In this document: piece after piece, positions 10,276-20,677 of the stretch
Layout: each line of letters opens with the position of its first letter
Position numbering within the stretch: position 1 is the stretch's first letter
Origin: Pseudomonadota bacterium
GTDB taxonomy: Bacteria > Pseudomonadota > Gammaproteobacteria > PS1 > Pseudothioglobaceae
Direction: 5' to 3'
Assembly: GCA_022600805.1 (NCBI GenBank)
Contig: JAHZJR010000043.1
Coordinates: 1 to 37,254, forward strand
DNA length: 37,254 nucleotides
The notes under the pieces: model-generated
The model's database searches: none
What the model was told of the DNA's origin: nothing
Seen by the model: only the letters and a program-made list of their open reading frames with translations
Position numbers and translations under genes: made by a program

Positions 10276-10893
10276 ATGGCTAAAAAAAGTTCTTCAGGTC
10301 GTTGGATGAGTGAACACTTGAGCGATGAGTATGTAAAAAAAGCTCAAAAAGAAGGTTATCGCTCTCGAGCTGTTTACAAGCTGACTGAAATTGTTGAGAA
10401 GGATAAATTTATTAAACCTGGTGATCGAGTACTTGATTTAGGTGCAGCGCCAGGTGGATGGAGTCAAGTAGCAGCTACCATGGTTGGTAATAACGGACAA
10501 GTTATTGCTAGTGACATCTTAGATATTGAACCAATTGATGGGGTTGATTTCCTCTGTGGCGACTTTACCCATGACTCAGTCTATGAAGCACTACTAACGC
10601 TAACCGCTGGCAAAAAAATTGATGTTGTCCTTAGTGATATGGCGCCCAATATGAGCGGACAACTTTCAGTTGATCTCCCTAAATCTATGTATTTATGCGA
10701 ACTTGCCTTAGATATGGCTGTTAAAACCCTGACGCCAAACGGCACTTTTTTTATTAAAGTTTTTCAAGGTGCTGGCTTTGATGAGTATGTCAAATCTTGC
10801 AGGGCAACTTTTAATAAGGTGATTATTCGCAAACCAAAAGCCTCAAGAGCACGCTCTAAAGAAGTATATTTACTGGCAAATGGATTAAAATAA
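10276..10893 (+). CDS. rlmE: 23S rRNA 2'-O-ribose U2552 methyltransferase
   Basis: FtsJ/RrmJ family: [67 protein letters not shown] track starts at GTG 10255, but ATG 10276 gives the canonical N-terminus. Confidence 0.95.
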   Translation: MAKKSSSGRWMSEHLSDEYVKKAQKEGYRSRAVYKLTEIVEKDKFIKPGDRVLDLGAAPGGWSQVAATMVGNNGQVIASDILDIEPIDGVDFLCGDFTHDSVYEALLTLTAGKKIDVVLSDMAPNMSGQLSVDLPKSMYLCELALDMAVKTLTPNGTFFIKVFQGAGFDEYVKSCRATFNKVIIRKPKASRARSKEVYLLANGLK

Positions 10894-10897
10894 TTGC

Positions 10898-11869
10898 ATG
10901 AAAAATTTTGACGATATTCAGACACTACTCAAAGAAGACTTAGAACAAACTGACGCCCTGCTTCATGCTCGTCTAAGCTCGAATGTGGCCCTGATTAATC
11001 AAATGAGTAGCTATATTATCAGCGCTGGTGGAAAACGCCTGCGCCCACTATTACTACTCTTATGCGCTCGAGCAACCAACTATCAGGGCAAACATCACCG
11101 ACTAATGGCTGTCGTCATCGAACTTATTCATACTGCTACTCTTCTACATGACGATATTGTAGATGAATCAGCCACACGTCGAGGCAAAGACACGGCCAAT
11201 GAAGTTTGGGGTAATGCTGCTAGTGTTTTGGTGGGTGATTTTTTATATTCACGAGCTTTTGAAATGATGGTTGAACCTGACTCAATGAAGATTATGAAAA
11301 TCCTTTCTAAAGCCACTAATGAAATTGCCCAGGGAGAGGTGTTGCAATTGCTAAATTGCCAGAATGCTGATCTAACAGAAGCGGAATATTATCAAGTGAT
11401 AGAACGTAAAACTGCTGTGCTTTTTCAAGCAGCGACACAAATCGGCGGTATTCTTTCTGAAGTCGATAGCACTCAAGAACAAGCCCTCAAAGATTACGGC
11501 CTACATTTGGGCAACGCTTTCCAAATTATTGATGACGTTCTAGACTATGAATCTGATAGCGAAACCATGGGCAAAGAAGTGGGAGACGATCTTGCTGAGG
11601 GTAAAACCACCCTACCGATGATTTACGCATTGGCCCATACATCAGGCGCAGATAAGCAATTATTAGAGGAGGCAATTAATAATGCCGATAACAGCAATAT
11701 TGCCGATGTGGTGCACATATTGCAATCGGTCGATGCATTTGGCTACACGCGAGCACAAGCTAAAAAATCTGCAGACTTAGCCAAAGCTTCACTAACCAGT
11801 ATCGAACCATCTCCTTACAAAGAGGCATTGATTCTGTTGTGTGATTTATCATTAGCGCGCAAATCCTAG
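10898..11869 (+). CDS. ispB: Octaprenyl/polyprenyl diphosphate synthase
   Basis: 323 aa trans-prenyltransferase; GGKRLRPLLLLL, LLHDDIVDESATRRG (DDxxD), IIDDVLDYESD second Asp-rich motif. Confidence 0.93.
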   Translation: MKNFDDIQTLLKEDLEQTDALLHARLSSNVALINQMSSYIISAGGKRLRPLLLLLCARATNYQGKHHRLMAVVIELIHTATLLHDDIVDESATRRGKDTANEVWGNAASVLVGDFLYSRAFEMMVEPDSMKIMKILSKATNEIAQGEVLQLLNCQNADLTEAEYYQVIERKTAVLFQAATQIGGILSEVDSTQEQALKDYGLHLGNAFQIIDDVLDYESDSETMGKEVGDDLAEGKTTLPMIYALAHTSGADKQLLEEAINNADNSNIADVVHILQSVDAFGYTRAQAKKSADLAKASLTSIEPSPYKEALILLCDLSLARKS

Positions 11870-13926
11870 TGTTATCTGACGAGCTTAAAGCTCAAATACG
11901 AGATTCGTTTATTGCTTTAAAGTCTGATATGTCAGATTTTAGCGTGCGCCCTTCACAAAATAAAATGATTGCGGAAATCTCCAAAACACTGAGTGGCGAT
12001 TATCAAGACTCCAACAAAATCTTATGCGTGGAAGCACCCACAGGCACAGGCAAAACTTATGCCTATTTACTCAGTAGCATTCCCATTGCCAAAGCCAATA
12101 AAAAGAAACTGATCGTTTCGAGTGCGAATGTTGCCTTGCAAGAGCAACTACTACTTAAAGATATTCCCAAAGCGCAAAAATACTGCACGGTTGATTTTGA
12201 ATACGCATTAGTCAAAGGCAGATCTCGCTACGTTTGCATTAGAAACCTGATTAATTTATGTGAAGATAGTGCCGCAGAAAATACACTTTTTGATACTAAC
12301 TTGTTATTTGACGAACCACCAGGCAAATATCAACTTGAAGAGATGGGTGAGCTACTAGAGGATTATTCGGCCAAAAAATGGAACGGTGAGATTGATGATT
12401 TGATGCGTGCACCTGATCATGCCATGTGGCAAAAGATTAGTTGTAATCGCTTTACTTGTAACGCCAAAAGCTGTGAATTCTACCAAGATTGCGCGTTTTT
12501 CAAAGCTCGAAAACAAATCACCAAGGCTGATGTCATTGTTGCCAATCATGATTTAGTATTAGCCGATTTAGCCACAGGCAATACCGTGCTCCCAGATGTC
12601 GATGACTCGATCTTTATTTTTGATGAGGCACACCATTTAAGTAGCAAGGCGCTATCGCATTTTTCACTAAGTACGGGCACTGAGTTTATCAAAACCAGTA
12701 TTCGCCAAGCCAAGGGTGTGAGTGATCAAATTTGCAAACTCACCGAGCAAGATGTGCCTGACATTAACATCAAGCAAATTGATGATTATATATCTGATCT
12801 CAGCACATTACTCAAAACTCTAGATTTTGATGAAGATATTCATTTGTTTGACCAAGGCGTGGTTGATTCATCTATCAAGGATATTAGCAAAAATCTGTTC
12901 ATTTCAATTGGCAATATCCAAAATAAATTTTGTGCACTTAGAGAATCTTGGGGCGATTATTTAAAAATAAAAGTGTTGGATAAAGGTGTCACAGATTCTA
13001 TCAATACCGCAAGTGGCGAGTGCGAACAACACCTTTCAAGTATTGTGGAACTGCTTTCCTCTTTTTTAAAAAGTGACGATAGCACCCAATCTCCACATTC
13101 CAGATGGATTGAAAAAAACACGCTAGCTAATAAAAAAACCAACTACAGCTTGTTCAGCGCCCAAACTGATATTTCTAACAATCTAGAAGCGCTTATTTGG
13201 TCTAAAGCCTCGGGGGTTATTCTTACTTCAGCAACCTTATCATCGCTTGGCAGTTTTGATCGACTGAATAAACAGCTTGGCCTTATAAAGGCTAACAATC
13301 AATATTTACGCCTGCCATCGCCATTTACATTTGATCAGGTCAATTTCATCATCGCCAAGTTCAAAGCCAGCCCCACCCAAGTTTATGACCATACTCAAGA
13401 AGTGGCCAGCCAGCTACTTAAGCGATTAAACACCGAAGAAGGCTCTTTAGTGCTTTTTGCTTCTAACAAACAAATGCAAATAGTGGCGGACATGGTTGAG
13501 GATAAATTAGACTGTGATTTATTCACCCAAGGCGAATACCCAAAGAAAACCATTTTAGAAAAACACGTGGCATTACGCAAGCAAGGTAAAGGCAGTGTTA
13601 TTTTTGGGCTCGATAGCTTTGCCGAAGGGGTTGACCTTAAAGGTGATAATTTAACGCATGTGGTGATTGTTAAACTGCGATTTAGCGTACCCACTTCGCC
13701 GATTGACAAAACCTTGGCGGATTATCTGCAATCTCAAAATCGCAATCCATTTATGGAAATCTCTCTGCCTGATGCTTCACTTAGACTGATTCAAGCTTGC
13801 GGACGACTAATTCGCACCGAAAATGATACCGGGAAGATCACTATCTTTGACAACCGTCTAACCACCAAATTTTATGGCAAACAACTGCTAGCGGCGCTAC
13901 CCAATTACAATATTGTGGTTGAATAA
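11869..13926 (+). CDS. dinG: DinG/YoaA-type ATP-dependent DNA helicase with Fe-S cysteine cluster
   Basis: 685 aa; Walker A EAPTGTGKTYAYL, DEAHH, cysteines in the XPD-like Fe-S segment (CIRNLINLC...CNAKSCEFYQDC), QACGRLIRTENDTG. GTG start overlaps the ispB TAG stop by 1 nt. Confidence 0.88.
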   Translation: MLSDELKAQIRDSFIALKSDMSDFSVRPSQNKMIAEISKTLSGDYQDSNKILCVEAPTGTGKTYAYLLSSIPIAKANKKKLIVSSANVALQEQLLLKDIPKAQKYCTVDFEYALVKGRSRYVCIRNLINLCEDSAAENTLFDTNLLFDEPPGKYQLEEMGELLEDYSAKKWNGEIDDLMRAPDHAMWQKISCNRFTCNAKSCEFYQDCAFFKARKQITKADVIVANHDLVLADLATGNTVLPDVDDSIFIFDEAHHLSSKALSHFSLSTGTEFIKTSIRQAKGVSDQICKLTEQDVPDINIKQIDDYISDLSTLLKTLDFDEDIHLFDQGVVDSSIKDISKNLFISIGNIQNKFCALRESWGDYLKIKVLDKGVTDSINTASGECEQHLSSIVELLSSFLKSDDSTQSPHSRWIEKNTLANKKTNYSLFSAQTDISNNLEALIWSKASGVILTSATLSSLGSFDRLNKQLGLIKANNQYLRLPSPFTFDQVNFIIAKFKASPTQVYDHTQEVASQLLKRLNTEEGSLVLFASNKQMQIVADMVEDKLDCDLFTQGEYPKKTILEKHVALRKQGKGSVIFGLDSFAEGVDLKGDNLTHVVIVKLRFSVPTSPIDKTLADYLQSQNRNPFMEISLPDASLRLIQACGRLIRTENDTGKITIFDNRLTTKFYGKQLLAALPNYNIVVE

Positions 13927-13953
13927 TTTCTAAGTAAAAATATTAATTATATT

Positions 13954-15402
13954 TTAAAAACGCCAAAAAGCTTTATGTAGTAGTGCCATAAGCGTTAAGA
14001 TTTCTAGGCGTCCTAACAGCATTGAAAAGCTCAAAATCCATTTGGCACTTTCACTAATGGCGCCATAGTTTTCAGCCACATCGCCTAAGCCCGGGCCTAA
14101 ATTATTCATACTAGCAGCGGTTGCTGAAAAGCTTGTTACTTGGTCCATGCCAGTAAACATGAGCGCGACCATGATCAAAATAAAAGCGATAACATAGAGT
14201 GAGAAAAAACCCCAAACTGAGACCAGTGTACTTTCAGCAACACTACGTTGATTAAGCTTAATGTTGATTTGAGCATTGGGATGAATAAACTTTTTAATTT
14301 CTTTCATGGCCAGCTTAAACATTAACAGCACTCTTACCACTTTAATACCGCCACCGGTTGAACCTGCGCACGCACCAATAAAACTAGCAAAAATTAACAA
14401 AACAGGCAGTATTAATGGCCAAAGTGAAAAATTAGCCGAGGCAAATCCTGTAGTAGTTGCTATTGAAATACTTTGAAAAATACCGTACCTAAATGCGCCT
14501 TCTGCGGTTTGATAATACCCTGAATTCCACAAATAAACCGTTACTGAAAACGTTAACACGCTTAGCAATAATAAGTAAGTTTTAAATTCAGAATCTTTAA
14601 AAAATTCTAAAATATTTTTCTTGCGCCATACAAAGAAATGCAAAGAAAAATTAATGGCTGCTAAAAACATAAATACAATGGCCACTGATTCAATCATGAC
14701 CGAGTCAAAATAACCAATGGATAAATCATGTGTGGAAAAACCGCCAATTGCAACGGTGGAGTAACTATGCCCAATTGCGTCAAAAATGTTCATGCCCGCC
14801 CAATAATAAGCCAGTGCACAAACAAGCGTGAAGCTCAAATAAATCTTCCATAACGCCTTGGCAGTTTGAGTGAGTTTTGGAGTGAGTCGCTCTTTTGAAA
14901 TGCCACTAGACTCTGCATGATAGAGCTCCATGCCGCCCACACCCAGCATTGGTAAAATAGCGACCGCTAACACAATAATACCCATACCACCTAGCCATTG
15001 CAGCTGTTGGCGATAATACAAAATCGCCATTGGCAAATCATCCAGTCCTGATAAAACGGTTGCTCCAGTTGTGGTTAGACCCGACATAGATTCAAAAAAT
15101 GCATCTGAGAAACTCATACGCAAAGATTCTGAGAGTAAAAATGGCGTGGTAGCAAACAAAGACAAAACAAACCAAAAACTAACAACAACCAATACCCCTT
15201 CACGAATTCTAAAATCCTTGGTTGAGCTTCTAAATGGTAGATAAAGCAACAATCCACTGATTAGCGTTAAGGCAAAAGCTGCCAAAAATGATGAGGTTTC
15301 TTGTTGCTGATAAATGACATCAACAACAATAGGAGGAAGTTGGGTCAAACTAAAAACCATTAGCAGCAGACCAATCGTTTTAAAAACAATACTAAATTGC
15401 AT
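13954..15402 (-). CDS. trkH: Trk potassium uptake transporter membrane subunit
   Basis: 482 aa; four pore-like repeats with filter glycines (TTTGATVLSG, TVAIGGFSTHD, TTTGFASAN, NNLGPGLGDV). Confidence 0.94.
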   Translation of the reverse strand: MQFSIVFKTIGLLLMVFSLTQLPPIVVDVIYQQQETSSFLAAFALTLISGLLLYLPFRSSTKDFRIREGVLVVVSFWFVLSLFATTPFLLSESLRMSFSDAFFESMSGLTTTGATVLSGLDDLPMAILYYRQQLQWLGGMGIIVLAVAILPMLGVGGMELYHAESSGISKERLTPKLTQTAKALWKIYLSFTLVCALAYYWAGMNIFDAIGHSYSTVAIGGFSTHDLSIGYFDSVMIESVAIVFMFLAAINFSLHFFVWRKKNILEFFKDSEFKTYLLLLSVLTFSVTVYLWNSGYYQTAEGAFRYGIFQSISIATTTGFASANFSLWPLILPVLLIFASFIGACAGSTGGGIKVVRVLLMFKLAMKEIKKFIHPNAQINIKLNQRSVAESTLVSVWGFFSLYVIAFILIMVALMFTGMDQVTSFSATAASMNNLGPGLGDVAENYGAISESAKWILSFSMLLGRLEILTLMALLHKAFWRF

Positions 15403-15421
15403 AAATTATCCTGATTTAATC

Positions 15422-16789
15422 TTAATAGCCAGCAAACATTCGCTCAACTTCATGAATTTTATTCACATCTGTTAGCACCAAAAGGACATGATCACCCTCT
15501 TCAATCACCAGCTTCCTTGAACCCATAATTACTTTATCATCTCGTACAATTGAACCCACCACCACGCCATCTGGCAATTTGATTTGCTCAATCGCTCTAC
15601 CCACCACTTCTGAGTGGTCTTTGTCGCCATGAACAATCACTTCGATAGCCTCTGATTTTCCTTGGCGCAAAGAGTGCACCATCATGGTATCTCCCTTACG
15701 AATATGCGCCAAAATACCACTGGTGGTAATCTGGTCTGGTGAAATCACCATATCTACATCTTCACTTTGCTCAGCCAAATCTTCATAAACATTACGTTTA
15801 ACTAAGGCAATGGTTTTATGCGCCCCAAGGCGTTTAGCCAAAATAGATACAATTACATTTATTTCATCAGAGTCAGTTAGCGCCAAAAATAAGTCAGTAT
15901 TTTCAATGCCTTCTTCTAATAATAATTCCTCATCAGAAGCATTGCCTCGAAGTACCAAAACGTTATCTAACTCATCCGCAATTTTTTTAACCCGATCCTG
16001 GTTCATTTCAATGATGCGCACATGATGATTTGCTTCTAAGTGTTTGGCCAAATTTAGGCCAATACGCCCGCCACCTGCAATAATGATATTTTTATAAGGC
16101 TTATCCAAACGTCTAAACTCTTTTAAAACCTTAGAAACACTGCTTTTTTCAGTCACAAAATAAACCCGATCGCCGTCTTTAATGACTGTATCGCCATAAG
16201 CTGGAATAGCTCTTCCATTGCGATATAAACTCACAATGCGCATATGAATTTTCGGTAGATGTTTGTGCAACTCTTTAATGGGATTGCCAACAATAGGTGT
16301 GCCAGCGTAGGCACGAGTTTCAACCAATTGCACCAGTCCATTTTCAAACTCAAACACTTGTTCGGTACCTGGCTCTTCCACCACGCGCTTAATGTAGTTG
16401 GTAACCAACCCTTCAGGTGTAATCACAAAATCAATTGGCACAGCGTCATCAGAAAACAATTCTTTTCTATGCAAATATTCAGCGGTACGAACGCGCGCAA
16501 TCTTTTTTTCCACCTGATAAAGTGTGTGTGCCATTTGACAGGCGAGCATATTACCTTCGTCAGACTTGGTAACAGCAATTACCATATCCATATGACGAAT
16601 ATCCGCGGCTTCTAAAATATTAGGATAAGACGCCTGACCACAAATTGTTTTAATATCAAGATGGCGCTGTAAATCTAGTAGATTGTTGTCGTCTTTATCA
16701 ATAATGGTAATGTCATTATCACTATCTTCACTTAAATATCGAGCTAATGTAGCGCCAACTTGTCCAGCACCTAGAATTAAAATTTTCAT
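15422..16789 (-). CDS. trkA: Trk potassium uptake regulator, NAD-binding
   Basis: 455 aa; two RCK-N Rossmann motifs (ILGAGQVGATLARYL; IIAGGGRIGLNLAKHL) and two RCK-C domains. Confidence 0.96.
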   Translation of the reverse strand: MKILILGAGQVGATLARYLSEDSDNDITIIDKDDNNLLDLQRHLDIKTICGQASYPNILEAADIRHMDMVIAVTKSDEGNMLACQMAHTLYQVEKKIARVRTAEYLHRKELFSDDAVPIDFVITPEGLVTNYIKRVVEEPGTEQVFEFENGLVQLVETRAYAGTPIVGNPIKELHKHLPKIHMRIVSLYRNGRAIPAYGDTVIKDGDRVYFVTEKSSVSKVLKEFRRLDKPYKNIIIAGGGRIGLNLAKHLEANHHVRIIEMNQDRVKKIADELDNVLVLRGNASDEELLLEEGIENTDLFLALTDSDEINVIVSILAKRLGAHKTIALVKRNVYEDLAEQSEDVDMVISPDQITTSGILAHIRKGDTMMVHSLRQGKSEAIEVIVHGDKDHSEVVGRAIEQIKLPDGVVVGSIVRDDKVIMGSRKLVIEEGDHVLLVLTDVNKIHEVERMFAGY

Positions 16790-16791
16790 GA

Positions 16792-17367
16792 TTAAGCCTT
16801 ATTTTTATCGATTCCCAAATCTTTTAGTTTGCGATATAGCGTGGTTCGTTCTAAGCCTGCTAATGCGGCAACCGCTGCAATGTTATGATTGTTTTCTTGC
16901 AGGTGATGATCAAAATACTCTTTTTCAAACAGATTTCTCGCCACTTTCAAAGGCGCATTAAAATCAATACCACTGTGGACACCCTCTGTGGTTACTTTTT
17001 CTGATAGCAGTCTGCGCACCGATGGCAAAATATCGTGCAAAGGTTTTTTCAAAAAATCAACCGCGCCCAGTTTAATGGCCTTGACCACATCTTTATGCTC
17101 TGCATGGCCCGACATCATCACAATTGGTGTAGCAAAGCCCGACTGAATCCATTCTTCCAATAAAGACATGCCGTCTTGACCTGGCATCCAAACATCCATC
17201 ATCACCAAATCAAATGATTGGGTTTGAATAGCAGCTTTGGCCTCTTGCGCATTTGCCGCCAAGCTCACCTGATAATTAACATCCTCCAAGGTATCTTTCA
17301 TGGTTTCTGCATTAATACTTTCATCATCAATGATAAGAATTTTTCCAATAATATTTGTCTCGTTCAT
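16792..17367 (-). CDS. ntrX: NtrX-like response regulator lacking the AAA+ domain (REC plus Fis-type HTH only)
   Basis: 191 aa; REC with LVMMDVWMPGQDG phosphoacceptor region and ...VDFLKKP; C-terminus LKVARNLFEKEYFDHHLQENNHNIAAVAALAGLERTTLYRKLKDLGI is NtrX-like Fis HTH. No Walker A, GAFTGA or Walker B anywhere in the ORF. Confidence 0.85.
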   Translation of the reverse strand: MNETNIIGKILIIDDESINAETMKDTLEDVNYQVSLAANAQEAKAAIQTQSFDLVMMDVWMPGQDGMSLLEEWIQSGFATPIVMMSGHAEHKDVVKAIKLGAVDFLKKPLHDILPSVRRLLSEKVTTEGVHSGIDFNAPLKVARNLFEKEYFDHHLQENNHNIAAVAALAGLERTTLYRKLKDLGIDKNKA

Positions 17368-17387
17368 GATTTCGTCCTTTTTTGTCT

Positions 17388-19547
17388 TTACGCTTGATAA
17401 TCAAATTCAATGGTAATTTTTGCCCCTTGTGGCTCAACATTGGCGGCAAATATACGAGCATCGTGCTGTTCAATAATATTTTGTACAATAGCCATTCCCA
17501 AGCCACTGCCTTTCACCTTTGTTGTTACATAAGGCTCGAAAACACGATCCAACACTTCTTTATCAAACCCTTCACCATTATCAATAACACTAAGGCGTAC
17601 TAGATTCTTTTCTGGCAAATATTGAGTGACAATAGTAACCAATATGTTTTCATGCGTGGATGATTCCGCTGAATTTTTCACCAAATTAATCAGCACCCTG
17701 GAAAGGCTCACTGAATCAAGTAGTAATGGTGGAATATCTTGGTCTAAATCAAATGTAATCTCTAACCCTTCCTGCTCTTCATATAAAGAGATTGACTGGC
17801 TGACAATCTCATTTAGATTGCTGAGTTTTCTCTCAATTTGAGGTGTGTTAGCATAATCAGCAAAAGCACTTACCATCAGGTCCATAGACTTTACTTGGTC
17901 AATAATGGTGTTGGTGGTTTTGTCAATAACTTCCAAATCACGATCTTGTAAAGAACCCATAAAACGATTACGCAAGCGTTGCGCTGAGAGCAAAATAGGC
18001 GTTAATGGGTTTTTGATTTCATGTGCCATGCGCACAGCCACTTCACCCCAAGCGGCTTTCTTTTGCGCACGATTTAACTTAGAAATATCTTTAATGATAA
18101 TCACATAGCCTAAGGTTTTTCCTTGACTCTCAAGCTTAGCACCTTGACACGACAACAGCAAATGACGATCTGATAAAGCCAACTCAAGACTCTCATTCCA
18201 TTCACTTTCTTGAGCTTTAAACTGACTGCCTGTTAATGTAAATAAAGGGCTTAATTCTGGATATTCTTTACTAATTTTAGAGCAACCCCCGCCCACAAAA
18301 GACTGTTCATCTTGAATGTTAAACATCTGGCCAATAATCGGGTTAATGAGTCGAATATCTTTATTTTGGTCTAAAGCAATAACGCCATAAGAGTACTTTA
18401 AGATGGTTTCTAAATAGAGATTATGCGTATCCAAACCCTCTTGCGTGGTTTTGATTTTTCGCGACATAATGTTAAATTGGTCAACCAACAAACGCACATC
18501 GTCGCCATCTTTGCTTTGTTCAACACGCACATTGTAATTACCTTTGGCCATTTCTCGCGTAGCAATTGACAGATTGTTAAGCGGCTTCATGAGTTTTTCA
18601 ATCATCCGAAATACCAGCATTAGTGCGCTCAATACAGCCAGCAAAATAGTAGATGAAAAATCAATCATGAAGCGCTTTTGAGTAATGGAAGTATTGAGAT
18701 CAAACTCAATATTTTTAGTCCTCTGGGTGAACGCTTCAACTTGAGACAAAAATCCCAACAGTCCAGGATCAGCTGCATATACTGCATCCACCACAAAAAA
18801 ACCTTTGTCTGGTGATCGTGTAATAAAGCGGGTTGACATTTTGACTTGGATTACATTGGTGGTGCTATCTTCGTTAATGGTTCTGGGCTGTGAGCCTGGC
18901 AAAGGCTGGTCTTCAACCGCCATACAATTAGATATGTCTGCTGTTTTTGCTATCACTTGCTCCTTGTCATCAAGCAAGGTAATTTGACACGCCCAGCCTT
19001 TATCAATCAAGCCTTCCAAAAAAACCTGCATACTTGTTTTGTAAGTATCTGAATCTTTCTTAAAGTCACCAAACGAGGTAATAAGCGTCAATAGGCGTCT
19101 AGTTTGCTGAGTGTATCGCTCTGTTCTCACCGCTTGCACCCCTTCATACAAACCGTCTACTTGTTGAATGAAATTTTTGCTAAAGGCGTCAAAGGTATTT
19201 TCCGAATCGGCCACATTGTTTTGAATGGTTTGAAATGAAAACATGTAAAACGACAAAACCGGAACAATTACCAGCATTGGTACAATTTTAATAAACGACC
19301 AAGTAAACTTAGAGCCAACAATCTCCCTACCTATATCTCTCTTTAATCGACGTACGTCAGCATAAATATAGTAAGCCGCAGCCAAGCTTAAGGCCACATT
19401 GTAGCCAACCAAATACCCCCACCAAATTTCAATCAGCTCAGGGTTTAAGCCTAAATAAAAAGTACCTGAAATGGAGAGTAAGAAAACTGACGCCCAAAAC
19501 CAAGCTGGCGGTGTTTTGACAAAGTTTTTCTGCTGACGAATTGTCAT
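17388..19547 (-). CDS. ntrY: NtrY-like sensor histidine kinase
   Basis: 719 aa; N-terminal TMs, HAMP, PAS, H-box EVAVRMAHEIKNPLTPI, N/G boxes (LINLVKNSAES, DNGEGFD, VKGSGLGMAIV). Confidence 0.93.
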   Translation of the reverse strand: MTIRQQKNFVKTPPAWFWASVFLLSISGTFYLGLNPELIEIWWGYLVGYNVALSLAAAYYIYADVRRLKRDIGREIVGSKFTWSFIKIVPMLVIVPVLSFYMFSFQTIQNNVADSENTFDAFSKNFIQQVDGLYEGVQAVRTERYTQQTRRLLTLITSFGDFKKDSDTYKTSMQVFLEGLIDKGWACQITLLDDKEQVIAKTADISNCMAVEDQPLPGSQPRTINEDSTTNVIQVKMSTRFITRSPDKGFFVVDAVYAADPGLLGFLSQVEAFTQRTKNIEFDLNTSITQKRFMIDFSSTILLAVLSALMLVFRMIEKLMKPLNNLSIATREMAKGNYNVRVEQSKDGDDVRLLVDQFNIMSRKIKTTQEGLDTHNLYLETILKYSYGVIALDQNKDIRLINPIIGQMFNIQDEQSFVGGGCSKISKEYPELSPLFTLTGSQFKAQESEWNESLELALSDRHLLLSCQGAKLESQGKTLGYVIIIKDISKLNRAQKKAAWGEVAVRMAHEIKNPLTPILLSAQRLRNRFMGSLQDRDLEVIDKTTNTIIDQVKSMDLMVSAFADYANTPQIERKLSNLNEIVSQSISLYEEQEGLEITFDLDQDIPPLLLDSVSLSRVLINLVKNSAESSTHENILVTIVTQYLPEKNLVRLSVIDNGEGFDKEVLDRVFEPYVTTKVKGSGLGMAIVQNIIEQHDARIFAANVEPQGAKITIEFDYQA

Positions 19548-19558
19548 TGACTTTTATT

Positions 19559-19578
19559 AAATAATTGACTAATTATTT
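19559..19578. promoter_or_regulatory. Inverted repeat in the divergent ntrY/rnd intergenic region
   Basis: AAATAATT-GACT-AATTATTT, perfect 8-bp arms, in the 86-bp gap between divergent starts at 19547(-) and 19634(+). Confidence 0.35.
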
Positions 19579-19633
19579 GGAATTATCTCATAAATAAACT
19601 AGCAGTATCATTACTTGTTGCTAAAATACAACA

Positions 19634-20677
19634 ATGATTCAAACACAGCAACAACTTGCCCATTTTCTCAATACTATCAAGGCTGATACACACTTGGCTA
19701 TTGACACTGAATTTAAGCGTATTGACACTTTTTATCCGATTTTATGCCTAGTACAAATCGCCACTCAACATGGCGCTGAATGTATTGATATACTAGCGAT
19801 TGAAGACTTAGAGCCGCTTTTTAACAAACTCTACCAGCCAAACAGCGTCTGGATTGTGCATTCTGCTCGTCAGGATATTGAAGCTTTATATTATCTTTCT
19901 AAGCGCCTACCAACCCAGCTGTTTGACACACAAATTGCCGCTCACTTTCTAAACCATCCCGGGCAAATTTCTTATCAGAATCTCACTGAAATTCTACAAG
20001 GTGTCACCTTAGAAAAAGCCTATACACGCCTTGACTGGACGACTCGCCCACTACCAGAAGCAGCAATTGAATATGCCTTAGATGACGTGCGCTATTTAAT
20101 AAAAAATTACAACCAGCTAACCGATCAGCTCGCCGCACAAGGAAAACTTGATTGGTTAATGCAAGACGGTCTAAATCTATCTGATATAAACCTATATTTG
20201 CCAAATTTGACTCAAGCTTGGAAAAAAATCAAAGGCTTGTCGCGTCTAGCAAAAAGTGCACATCAAAAAGCAGTACAGATCGCTGCTTGGCGAGAGTCTC
20301 AAGCCATTGCTCAAAATAAACCTAGAAAGTGGATTATGAGCGATGATCAGTTGATCGACTATAGCCTGAACAAAGCAAAAATGTCTGAGCAAGATAAATC
20401 TCTCTTTAATGAGTTTCTCTCCCAACACCCACAACTCACACAACAGCGCATTCAGATTGACACACACCAAGCGCCAAGCCAAAGTGAAAAGCAGCAAAAA
20501 AATCAACTGCAAAAACTCATTAAAAAAACCGCAGTTCAGTATAATCTAGATGAAAGTATCATCGCTAATGGTAAAACATTAATGAAATTTATTCGTGGTG
20601 ACCAGTCAGTGAGTTTTTTAACCGGTTGGCGCTATCACATTCTTAAAGAGGAGTTGGAAAATGCAAAACAGTCTTAA
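19634..20677 (+). CDS. rnd: Ribonuclease D
   Basis: 347 aa DEDD exonuclease plus HRDC; AIDTEFKRIDTFYP, WIVHSARQDIEAL, FDTQIAAHFL, YALDDVRYLI. Confidence 0.93.
   Translation: MIQTQQQLAHFLNTIKADTHLAIDTEFKRIDTFYPILCLVQIATQHGAECIDILAIEDLEPLFNKLYQPNSVWIVHSARQDIEALYYLSKRLPTQLFDTQIAAHFLNHPGQISYQNLTEILQGVTLEKAYTRLDWTTRPLPEAAIEYALDDVRYLIKNYNQLTDQLAAQGKLDWLMQDGLNLSDINLYLPNLTQAWKKIKGLSRLAKSAHQKAVQIAAWRESQAIAQNKPRKWIMSDDQLIDYSLNKAKMSEQDKSLFNEFLSQHPQLTQQRIQIDTHQAPSQSEKQQKNQLQKLIKKTAVQYNLDESIIANGKTLMKFIRGDQSVSFLTGWRYHILKEELENAKQS

Noticed and set aside
13395-13709. 104-aa minus-strand ORF inside the dinG-like gene
   Set aside because: Antisense shadow of conserved helicase motifs.
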